64,000 bases of DNA. It comes from Acanthornis magna. Its lineage: Eukaryota; Chordata; Aves; Passeriformes; Acanthizidae. The notes below the pieces were generated by a model. The model had not been told where the DNA came from and did no database searches. It saw nothing but the letters and a program-made list of their open reading frames with translations. Every line of letters starts with the position of its first letter. Positions within the stretch are counted from its first letter, which is position 1. This document shows positions 1 through 10,389 of this stretch, one piece after another. The stretch spans positions 62,001 through 126,000 of the forward strand of contig JAWUZG010001121.1 in assembly GCA_036785705.1 (NCBI GenBank). Reading direction: 5' to 3'. The translations under genes were made by a program, and so were the position numbers.

Positions 1-1124
1 ACAAAGTCTGAGCCCCTAGGCTTCTAAGGCGTGCTGTGCTGTGTCCTTTGAATGATATTATCTCGATGGATCATATTGTCACCTGAAGTCTACCCATTTT
101 AATGAAATTATAGTTTACTCTATGGATCAGGTGATCTTTTAAGATGCTTTCAGAAGATGAGCATAAGGAAATATATAATGAAAACATTCAAGTTTATCAA
201 CAAAAACCTGAAACCTGTGTTTCCAAAAAAAAAAAAAATTGAGAGAAGAAGCTGAGAAACTGGAGGAAACCAGAGAAACACATAATTGTTTGCAAATAAT
301 GGCTGGGTAAATAAATTCAGGCACAGGCTTGGTACACACTGTGTGATAGGGGAACAGTTCCCTGCCAAGTCTGAATTTTCATCAGGACATGCACATCTCC
401 ATCTGTTGCAGAGCCAAAACAAGAATTCAAGCTCCACAACTGCTTTGAAATTGAGAGGAACTGCTACCAGGACATTGAGCGATAGTGTAAACCATGTAAA
501 AGAATTATTCTTAATGATTAGTGTTTAATATATGATGGCTATTGATCCAGTTACTGGATGTGTTTTACAGGGAATGGAAGTACTCCGGGGGAAAAAAAAG
601 AAGATAATAGTGAGTAATAAATGGAACTTTTAAGTTTTTTTCTACCACTTACATATGTATGTATAGATATATGGTATAATACTTAAATCAGTGTCTCCAG
701 TTTCTGCCAAACAAAAGAAATGTCAAAGTAGTAATATCATACTTTTCCTATTAATAAAACAAGAGGATACTATCACCTTTCAGGAGTGGGAAGGCCTCAT
801 CATATTCTGCCTTCCTCTCCAAATTCATTGAACAGCAAATATTCCAAAGGGCTCAATCTTGTTCATTCACTCCTTTTTTTTTGTGCAGCTTTGTATAGCT
901 CCTTTGAAGCAGCAGTCCTCAAAGGATCAGATACTGAGTTTTCTAATCCTGTTTCAACTTCTCAGCAAGACTTCTGAGTTATGTTAAAGATTAGGCAACA
1001 TTTTTTCTGTGCTGAGGCCTTCTAGGCATCTGAACAAGGAATGAGCCCCCCAAATACACTAAACAAAGGTGACATTGCTGTTGGCCATAAAACTCCTTAA
1101 AGGAGATAATTTCTATTAACAAGA
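1..1124. other. Unique-looking non-coding DNA
   Basis: AT-rich sequence with short A-runs (for example near 227-238). The open frames on both strands are short and share no recognisable domain. I see no repeat family, exon or RNA gene here. Confidence 0.6.
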
Positions 1125-1245
1125 AAAAAACCAAACTAACAAACAAACAAAAAAACCACCCCACCCCCCCAACAACAAAAAAACCCCCAAAACAAAAAAA
1201 CAACCAAAAAACCCCCGCACCAAAAAACAAAACAAACAAACCATT
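1125..1245. repeat. A/C-rich low-complexity tract
   Basis: About 120 bases consist almost entirely of A and C: runs of A separated by C-runs at 1159-1162, 1164-1170, 1184-1188 and 1212-1216. On the minus strand these are G-runs and could fold as a G-quadruplex. The minus-strand open frame running through here (991-1347) is rich in Phe, Val and Gly because of this composition and is not a gene. Confidence 0.85.
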
Positions 1246-1580
1246 ATTTAAACAATTCATGCCATCTGAATCAAAAAACATATGTACATAACAAACTTCT
1301 ACAATCAAGTAAATAGGAAACAACTGGGATTTTAGCAATTGTGCCATATATGAAAAATGTTCAAAAAAGGGTCAAAGTGCGATCCACTGGGGGATGGAAA
1401 GCCAAATGTTCCTGCAAACTCCTTCCTTAAAATGCTGTTATGTTTAGCAAAGGTTGTAAACAGCCCACTCTCAGGTATAAAGTATGGGGTGTGAATCCTA
1501 CCACAACAACCCCACAGGCAAGTATTTTCTGTAAATACGTCCTATTCCAGGCAATTTTGAGCACATGTGGACATGGGTGG
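1246..1580. other. Non-coding, nothing recognised
   Basis: Unique-looking sequence between the A/C tract and the TG repeat. I see no gene or transposon signature. Confidence 0.5.
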
Positions 1581-1622
1581 ATGTGTGTGTGTATATTTGT
1601 GTGTGTGTGTATGTGTGTGTGC
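1581..1622. repeat. (TG)n microsatellite
   Basis: Interrupted TG dinucleotide repeat with TATATT and TATG interruptions, about 42 bases. It should be length-polymorphic. The reading frames on both strands that cross it owe their Cys/Val and His/Thr runs to the repeat. Confidence 0.9.
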
Positions 1623-2623
1623 CTGGGCACATTGGTGAGAATAAGACCACAATGTTATGAACCACCACATCTCACAAGTTCAGAATTTCAAATTTCAGCT
1701 GCACTGACAGTGTTTCTTAGTTAAATTATTCTTTATCAATTTCTGTGAAATATTTGGTGACACACAGGATGGAGATTTTTTTTTTTCTGAAATTAAGTAG
1801 AATGACTCCTGCGTAGCTGTTTGGGTTACTAACATCACGCAAATATGGCAAATTTCTTCTCTAAACATATTCCCCCTCACCCCTCCTGTAGCTGAGGGAT
1901 TTTACAGGGGAACTGACAACTCAGGCTGCTGAGTTCATACCCACACAAAGGCTCCTGCCCAGAAGGTGTCAGGATGGGACTGTAACAATAAAGGTAAGCT
2001 CCAAGGTAAAAGATATGCTGCTGACCTCTAAGTGTTCCTTTGAGATGTGGTGCCATATGGAGCTCACAGGAGGGATGTGTGCTGGCACCAGGGGAGATTC
2101 TGTCCTAGCAGTAAATGCAGAAGGCATGCTGCCAGCCACCTTCCCTTCATACAGTCAGAAAAGGGGCACAGAGGGGACCTTTCTCTCAGCCAAAGAGGTC
2201 CGAGATGAGATCAAACCCTTCAACAGAACTGTAACAGGAGAAAATGTTGCACGTGTACACACTAGTGGCACATTTCAAAGTCGAAGAGACACAAGTGAGT
2301 ATCCTTCTGATATCCAAGTGAGTATGCCCTTCTCCTTTGGATGCGAGTATGAAGTCATTCTGTGAATGGCTTCAGTGTGCAAAGCCATGACATGAACAAA
2401 AGCTGAAGCACAGCCCCTGCCAAGTCCAGCATTGCTCCCAAAACATCAACAGTGACACACAGAACTCAACTCCAACTGGTGCTTCAGGCAGCTGCCCTGC
2501 CAGCCACTCAGACAGGGAGATGAAGAAACCTTGAGTTTGTCTGTCTGGCCTCCAGGGAAGTGAGCAGTCATAATCTGAAATGTGAGAACATTCCTTTCCA
2601 TTGTAAGAATTCCACCGTGACAG
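1623..2623. other. Non-coding, somewhat less AT-rich stretch
   Basis: Contains a 116-codon plus-strand open frame (2015-2365) with no recognisable domain, no exon-like boundaries that I can argue for, and ordinary composition. I treat it as a chance frame. No repeat family recognised. Confidence 0.5.
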
Positions 2624-2740
2624 TTTGGTTTTTTTGGTTTTTGGGGTTTTTTTGTTTGTTTGTTTGTTTGTTGTTGTTTTTGTTTGTTTGCTTGTTTGTT
2701 TGTTTGGATTTTTTGTGTGGTTTTTTGTTTTTTTTTTTTT
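2624..2740. repeat. T/G-rich (TTTG)n tract
   Basis: About 117 bases of T-runs and TTTG units, ending in a run of 12 or more T. It is roughly the reverse-complement composition of the A/C tract at 1125-1245, so the two tracts, about 1.4 kb apart, are inverted low-complexity partners. No retrotransposon body is recognisable on either side. Confidence 0.85.
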
Positions 2741-5292
2741 AGGAGAATAGGGGCCTGTTTGACATTTCTGTTCTAGTCACACAAAGGTGAGTGGCCCTCT
2801 AAAAGGTGGTGTTCTACCAACACAGAAAACCAGAAACTTTCAGCAGTTCTCATGCTGACAGGTTTGTCCTGAAGACCGATTTTGTCTGGTTTTGGAGCCC
2901 AGCTGATGAGAGCACAATTTCCTGTGTCTCAAGGAAACTCTGCCAGAGAGCAGCCCTGGAAAAATGGGTGTTTTTAATTAGGTTTACTTTTCTTTCTAGC
3001 TGACTCTAGACCTGCTGAAGAGGGAAAATGTATAAACCTTTGTATGCAAATTCATTGAGCAGCTGGGGATAGCCCTCTTCATTTCTTTTTAGCTCTTTGC
3101 TTCAGTGTCATGTAGGATATTTAACTGTGATGTTTTCTTCTTCCAGACAGGAAAACAACTGGGTAGACCCATTAGAGACCAAAAATTCGCTACCATAGCC
3201 CTTGATGCCTGGGTTGATCATAACCACACACTTTCTAGACCAAAGTCAGATACTACAGTGTGGAATTTAAGAACAAGATGGGGAAACCCAGGACCAAAGT
3301 TAAAAAGCAAAAAAATAAAAGAGTGCAAGTTCTCAAAACTATTTAAAAAGTAGTTAAAGCAAATTAAAATTAAAAATTTAAGGGTCGTGATGCATCCAAA
3401 CAGTGGGGAGAAAACAGAAATTATAATACAAACAACAAATGAGAGGAAACTGAGGTAGAAATGAGCTCCAGTGTTCTTACTTTCATGTGAAGCACACAGT
3501 GTGGACAACCCAGATTATGTGCTACAAGTATTACAAAGCCAAAAACCAAAATTATCTGAACAGCAACCCTTGAATATATATGCCCAAGATGTGAACACAA
3601 GAACATAAATGAACCAACTGGATCAGTGATTCAATCACTGGCAGTAAATTCTGAGCACTTGGTTTGGTAACATTATCTAATTTCTTACTTCTCATTGCTT
3701 GTTTCAAACTACAGATCACGAGACTGACAAAAAATGAAACATCAGAATTTTCATAGATGAGTAGCTGGCTGTATAGTATTCACTGTCTGGCAATGAAACA
3801 AAAACAGATCAAAGCTACAGTTACAGATCAAATACACAAGAAAACCTCTAATTGGGGCTTTTTTCATCAAAGTCACACACACACATATGTGGAATTAACA
3901 TGAGTAATTAATAATCCAGGCTAAGGTGAGTCAAGCAAATTCTAGACATACATCCCAGAGAGCTGTTCTTTTTCCCTTTAGAACCACCAGGGAGAAATGG
4001 CCTTTTCTAGATCATGAGTCATCTTATTTTAAAGTGGCTGTCTGGTTTAGATTTGATGTAGTTCATCCCAGTTTACGTTTTAACCTCTGACTGCAAAAAG
4101 AGTCCAAACAACCTGCTTTGAAATAGATATCTATCTTAAAAATATCCAAAATTCCACAGAATAGATTCCACCTATAAGGCAAGGCCCATCATGGTGAGCA
4201 GAAGTTTACTCTAAATATCAACACATTTGACAGCTTTAGCTGTTTCGTGAAAGCTCAGCTCATCCTCATCTTTGGTAAACTTTAATGTCAGTTCTGAAAA
4301 AAAAGTCTGCAACAGTTACGCAACAATGCTTTTGACTTTAGCCCTTGAAAAACAAGGTCCATGACAGTCATAAAAATGTGATGATCTTCTCTTCGTCTTT
4401 TTTTCTCTAATAGGGTTCAGTTATTGTGGCACAGCTTAGCCTTATACAGGCAGATCCACCACACTTTGTGAGAAATAACACCACAAATCCAATGATTTGA
4501 GGTGGTAGAATTTATGATGTGCATCGTGGGTAAATATTTTCCCCTCTAATTTCTCAGAACTTATTTTCTTTTAGCAGAGATGAGTATCTCAGTACGTCCA
4601 AAATTTGGAAGTCTATCTTTTTGTAAACTGCAGTTTTATACTTCTCATCGCACATAATAGCCAGAAAGGTCTGACTGAAAAAAAAGCTGAAACATGAATG
4701 GAATGTTCCACTACATATCCAAACAATATATTTGGACCCTAAGTTCATTAAATTAATAGTTCTAAACTCAAGTGAAGAGTTTGAAAGCGGTATGTCTGTA
4801 GTATGCCTACAGATACAATTGGCAATGACAAAAATAAGGAAGGTCAACTTCAGAATGTGAAAATATTTTACACCAAATTCTTCCCCTGTCTTTCCTACAA
4901 AAGTCACATGTAGTGCAGGGAATTGTGTACTTGTTATCGGTGCAGTGTGACCAGCAGCCTCAAAATCTCTGTTTCTCTTGAAGCTCTTTGGGTGACAAAA
5001 TGGGGTTAACGTCCAACTGATATGAGCTCTTCTGTGACTTCAGCATGAATGTGTGACTGTAACTCAGCAGTCTCAGAACATGGATCATAATTAAGACACA
5101 GTTTCAGAAAGCAAAAATTGGAGGAAGATATGACATGAAACACTACCCAAACAGCACTGATTACATCAGGATGTAATAATCCAAATACCAATAGTCCAAA
5201 GATTTATTATCCCTAGAAGAGAACACCTTTTGACCAGATGGTGTTCCAGACTCTGCCTCACACCTTGCAGGAGCTCAAGAAGGAGCTCAGGT
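2741..5292. other. Unique-looking non-coding DNA
   Basis: AT-rich. Contains a short odd palindrome at 3624-3640 (8-bp arms around one base) and a short CA run near 3876-3887. The minus-strand frame at 4554-4907 (117 codons) resembles no family I know. No transposon identified. Confidence 0.5.
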
Positions 5293-5350
5293 CTGAAATT
5301 GCTAATTCCTCATCTATACAACTGAAATGGGTAATTCGTCATCTATGCTT
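5293..5350. repeat. 29-bp tandem duplication
   Basis: Two adjacent 29-base units start at 5293 and 5322. Both begin CTGAAAT and share TAATTC and TCATCTAT, with a few substitutions between them. This is a local duplication that has since diverged. Confidence 0.75.
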
Positions 5351-8300
5351 CCTTTCCCCAGCTGAAGCTGAGAGAAGATTTATTTGGAGAAATTCCAACT
5401 GATTCATTTTAAAGAGCAATAACATATGCCAAAAGATTAGGACAGTATAAGAGGTAGTTTGAGATCCTAGTTGAAAGAACAAATATTATTAAAAATAACA
5501 CAACATAATGAAACCACAAGTTTTCTTCCGAATTCTAAGTTTCCAGAGAAAAGCATGAGATTCCAAATGCAGAGAGATTAGACAAGTATTTAAAATAAAT
5601 ACAAATGACATGTCAAGTGAGCTTGGGTAAATACAGTGCCAGGTAACTGAAGACAGTCTAGAATTTGGTGTATTATAAGCCTACCTTCTCCAGTACTAAA
5701 GATCAGGATTTAGGAGACTTTATCGAACTTTAGTAGTGCATGTTATTGCATTACTCTGGGGGGAGGAAGGAGACATGAGGAACAAGGGAGGGACCAGTAC
5801 GGGAATTCCACACCCATACTTTATTTTTAAAAAATACTGTAAGAAAGGCTCAATGCAACTTGCTTGCCAGATAACATAGCATCTGTCTTGCTTTGTTTAA
5901 ATAAAAAGTCTTACTAATGTTGCATCTAATCTAGCATTTAAAGAGGCTAAAGATTTTCCAGTAGTATGCTTTTATTCTGCTGAATGTTTTGAAACACAGA
6001 AAGAGGAGCTGCCTCAAATATTTATTCACTGTCCACTCAGTTCTTTAGAAAAGGAAGATCTAAAAGCATATCTGGCAGCCTATTTCTGTGCAGGAGCACT
6101 CAAGTACTTGTCATCTGGCATAAGCAAGCCTAATAATGCTGAGTCCCTTCTACTTTTTATTTCTGCAAAGGACTAAATTCAGAGATTAACTGTAACATCT
6201 TTCAACTACAGGCTCACATATTCATGAATAACAACAAGAAAATCTAAATCAGTACTTAATTTTTTGCGGCATCTTCAAGAGCAGCATGCTAGAAACTGTA
6301 ATAGTCCAGACACAGGAGTCATTCTACAAGCTGATTCTGAAATACTGCATATATAGTTTTGAAGGGTTTTAGGAGTTCTATTATTTAGGTTTGGGAAAAT
6401 AAGCTCAGCCTGGTTTTAGGTTGTTATTTTGACAGATAATTTAGATAGCAGGCAATTTCAATATTTTTCATAGTAAACCACAGACTGCAAAGTTATGTTA
6501 AGAAAAATATGTCAAATATTTGCAACAGCAAGAAGCAATACAACATCATTTAAAAACAAGGTATTAAACATAGGTAATTTAGGTATAGTGCTGGGCCTAT
6601 AGATGTGTGCTGGAACCCTACTTTTGCTCAGCTTTGACTGCCGTCCAAACCTGATGAAGACTTGGAGGACCCAGGAATAGGCTTTGACTGAATGATGAAG
6701 TACAGTAGAAGAGAAAATGAGCCTTGCTATGGCCCTGCCTTTTCAGTATAGAGGTCAGGAGCCAGACCCACTCTGTGCAAGTCCATCACCATCTATAACC
6801 CAATTCCCTCCTTCTATGTCCTGGAAAACATTTGCAATGCACAAGACACTTAACATCCAAAAGAGGCTTCCCACTGGCTACAACAACTTGTTTTGGCAAA
6901 GTGGGCACAGATTCAGGTTATGATTCATTCCTCAGCCTTTTCCTGCACATGTGGCATGGAACTGATAAGTACCTTGCAAGCCTCATGATTGTCAGTAGCC
7001 CTGGTGTAACCTGACTGCTAACAGTGACAGCGGGGGCCACAGCACTGGGTACTCAGTAGCCTCATATAATAAGCAGAACTGTTTAAACATCTAAGAAATA
7101 CAGAATTAAGGGGTTGTTGTAGCCATTACTGAAGAAGCCAAATACCAGAAGTATGCAACTCTAAGAAAAATAATGTCATTATTCACATTCTAGCTTCTTT
7201 TACCTGAACTTTATTGAACACATTGGTTAAAGGCTTGCGACCTCTTTTTCCTGAAATTCAGAAGAGTAAATGAAGAATAAAACTGATGCTAAATATGCAG
7301 TTATATTTTAAGCTTTATTCATATATCTTAAGTGCAAATATCATATATCTATATCTGCAAATATTCTAGGAAATGCAACGTGCATTTGAATTTTTAAGCC
7401 GTTATTTATCATAGACAAATTCTGAATTCATCACTCTAAGTGCTGGCATATGAAAACTGAACTGTTCTAACCACATAGAATACTGCGAAATACTTCTTTT
7501 TCTATCTTTTCTTTTTGTTCTTTCTTAAGAAATTAAGACAGGTTGGAGATCTCAACATTGTTTTATAGATTCATTTTTAGCACTATCAAAATTTTCATTT
7601 CAACTTTTAACTGGTCTATCTATTATGCTATAAAAACAGTATAATTTTGTCTTTACATTATGTAAATGATAATACAAAATTCAGAAATAAATACTCTCAA
7701 TAGAATAAAAAATGAAATACACACCTTCCTATTAATATTCTGATTCTGAAGAATCTGCATATCTCAATGTAATGTGTCTGATGAAAAGAAACACAGACCT
7801 GATTTTGAATGAGATCTGCTTGAAGTAGTGCATGGGCAATGTAAATGCTTTCAAATCATTCATCCAATTACAATTACATCAAATCAAAGTGAGATAAATG
7901 AAAACTAGAAACTTTGCAGATACTATTTAAACAGATCATAAAAGGAATAAATGCACGTATTCCTTTCATGGTGCACTGGACATGGTTGAGAAAAAGTCAA
8001 TGATCTGATTAGTAAGAACTTACATATACTCACCAAAATAATACAAACAGTATATCTTGGCTTCAAACACCTATATAGTTATATAATTTCAGGAAATTTT
8101 ACTGCAATAATGCTTTTTATATGCAGCTGTCTCTGACAGAACCGAATATATATTGAGGCGATACATGTTTGAGAAAATTACCATGGGCTAAGCTTAAGTG
8201 TTAGCACCTCAGCTGAACTGCTGTGCCTGCCTTAAGTTTTGAATTGTCCACAGTGAAGCAATCAAATTATTTTAAAGCTTTTCTACAATTAGACTCCAAG

Positions 8301-8880
8301 CCCTTCATTTTATTTCCAGCTAACATCAAAATTCTTGCCATAAACACAGAAGTCCCATAAGAAATAGGAATCAGAGTGGCTGCAATATGGTAATGGACTG
8401 AGCATTGAATCCGTGTTATAAAACCTGGATTCACTTCCCAGTGTTCTTGGATTTCCTTCAGCACCTTTCTGCACCTCACTGTGGTTTTTTTCCTGGTTGC
8501 CTTAGCTGTTACCATTATATATTTGAGGCAGAGACCATTTCACATAATGTGTTTAGGCAGTTCCACAGGGTGGCACTACCGTAAATTCAAGCCTTTTGAT
8601 GCTATTGTAGAATTAATTAGAACGCAAAAATAAAAGCTTAAGATGTTTTCTGCATGTCACCGTTTCCATCCTGAAGTGTTTTGTACTTTTACCAGTGCCA
8701 TCCAATAAACCATTCTTACAAAGACTAAATGTTGTTAATCCCTTAATCGAAATGTATTTTTCAATTTATTAACATGAAATTTACACAGGAAGTAATTTTA
8801 AATACTTACTAAATATTTACTTGTTTACTTACCATGATCTTATGAATTATGAGGGATTAATGGTGTGAGCTGAACTGATA
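5351..8880. other. Unique-looking AT-rich non-coding DNA
   Basis: No gene, LTR or LINE signature seen. The small frame at 8267-8515 (minus, 82 codons) is Lys/Arg-rich at its N-terminus but matches nothing I recognise. From 7250 to 8130 the sequence is strongly AT-rich. Confidence 0.5.
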
Positions 8881-8925
8881 TTAAAAAAAGTTTTAAAGCA
8901 TTTCTGCTTTAAGGGGTTTTTTTAA
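8881..8925. repeat. Near-perfect hairpin, 4-nt loop
   Basis: Arms 8881-8900 and 8905-8925 pair around a TTTC loop. Eight Watson-Crick pairs sit next to the loop (AAGCA side with TGCTT), then two T-G wobbles, a mismatch or bulge at G8890, then nine A-T/T-A pairs. It is AT-rich, so it could have arisen by slippage. It is too short for a standard microRNA precursor. Confidence 0.7.
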
Positions 8926-9935
8926 AATGTCTTCGTCAGCATCTGTGACTTTTTTGAGGGAAAGGGGGAGAGAACTACATTTGATTATGTAAATCTGCTA
9001 ATATAGTTATCCCTACTGAATCAGCTGTCTTGGCATAATATTTTAAACCAGAAAGCAGTCCTTTCTTAAACAAGAAACATTCTCCTCAAAGTGAGAGCTG
9101 AGATCTGTGTCTCTCATCTCATTTCCTGTCTTTCTAATTTTTAATCAAAATAGATGAAGTCATTGCTTAAAATGGGTATTCAGTCACATGAATATTGTGG
9201 AACTGGTAGAACATAGATGTTTAGTAGTAGAAGAGAAGCATGACAGAGGTTAAATCCCACTGATCTCATTCCTTATCAGAGCCAATGGATCGTATTCACA
9301 TGACCTCAAGGGGATCTCACATAAAGACTATGAACCACAAACAACCCCCTCTATCCTCCCCAGCAGTACAAATTGGCTAAACTACTACACAAACATCTAA
9401 AAAAATAAATCTTTATTCTGCAAAGTGTTGAATGCTCATACTGTAATCTCAGCAGAAACACAAGCACATGGTTCAGGGCGCAGCTGAAACAGCATCAGAG
9501 TGCTCTGCACATGCCTCACTAAGTCTTAAGGACACCGAATTGCAAACATCCTCTTTTAAACACATACAAACACACTCAAAGAGCAGGAAAAAGATTTCCC
9601 TCTTTTGATTAAACATATTTCTGATATTTCTGCATCATACAAACTTCAAAGCACTTTTCAATGTGAACACTCCTAATCAATACTGAGTAATTTTAACTCC
9701 CAAACTGAAAACAGTTAATATTTATTTCTTATACCAATCTAAATATTTTATCTCAAGTCCGTTTTAATGTTTCCTGTGACCCTGCCTCTTTGAGGATAGG
9801 AAAGAAATATGATCCTCATGAGGCAGACACAGTTTTACCTGTTGTAGGAGACAATATCGCATAAGCACTCCCAGGGAAGATTGGCAGTGCTCTTTCAACC
9901 TGTCTTGCTGTCACCAGATGTCAAATTGATAGTCA
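8926..9935. other. Non-coding, nothing recognised
   Basis: AT-rich unique-looking DNA between the hairpin and the LTR at 9936. No gene or repeat family identified. Confidence 0.5.
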
Positions 9936-10114
9936 TGGTGGGTTGACATTGGCTGTACACCGGGTGCCCACCACTCTACCATTCGCCTCCCCAGCTGGAC
10001 AGGGGACAGAAAATATAATGAAAGGCTCGTGGAGGGGAAAGATAGGGACAGGGATAGTCACTGACCAGTTACTGTCACGGGCAAAACAGGTGAGTCATAG
10101 GGAAATTAGTACAA

Positions 10115-10120
10115 TTTATT
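10115..10120 (-). promoter_or_regulatory. Poly(A) signal AATAAA of the minus-strand LTR
   Basis: TTTATT on the plus strand, read as AATAAA in the LTR's own direction. It lies about 75 bases downstream of the TATA-like site, as expected for the R region. Confidence 0.6.
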
Positions 10121-10192
10121 ACCACTCACATCAGACTAGGACAATGAGAACTGGGGCTATTCTCACACTTCCCTCTGGCTGAAGTCGCACAG

Positions 10193-10202
10193 CTTTTTAT
10201 CT
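10193..10202 (-). promoter_or_regulatory. TATA-like box of the minus-strand LTR
   Basis: Reads AGATAAAAAG on the minus strand, upstream of the predicted R region. Position and sequence fit an LTR promoter. Activity today is unknown. Confidence 0.5.
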
Positions 10203-10389
10203 CCCACTTCTCGACTCTGGTATCCCAGAGGTGCTATCACTGTCTCTGATGGCTTCGGCCTTGGCCTGCTGGTGGCTCCGTCTTGGAGCCAACTGACTCT
10301 GCTGGACATGGGGAAGCTTCTGGCAACTTCTCACAGAAGCCACCCCTGTAGCCCACCCTGTAAAAACCTGGCCACACAAACCAAATACA

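Larger units (their letters stand above)
9936..10389 (-). mobile_element. Endogenous retrovirus LTR, minus strand, solo
   Basis: Read on the minus strand this is an LTR of about 455 bp. It starts TGTATTTGG near 10389 and ends ...TCAACCCACCA at 9936. Visible parts in order: a U3 with the 'CCAGCAGAGTCAGTTGGCTCCAAGAC' type region (10270-10310), a TATA-like AGATAAAAAG (about 10193-10202), an AATAAA poly(A) signal (10115-10120), and a U5 with the CCAGCTGGGGAGG-type word and a terminal TCAACCCACCA. The layout matches avian LTRs known to me, and the end motif is shared with the larger LTR at 55450. No internal gag, pol or env sequence and no second LTR lie nearby, so it is a solo LTR. I found no matching target duplication, so the 10389 boundary is approximate (it could be a few bases further right). 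Confidence 0.85.

Noticed and set aside
991..1347. 118-codon minus frame rich in Phe, Gly and Val
   Set aside because: Produced by the A/C-rich low-complexity tract.
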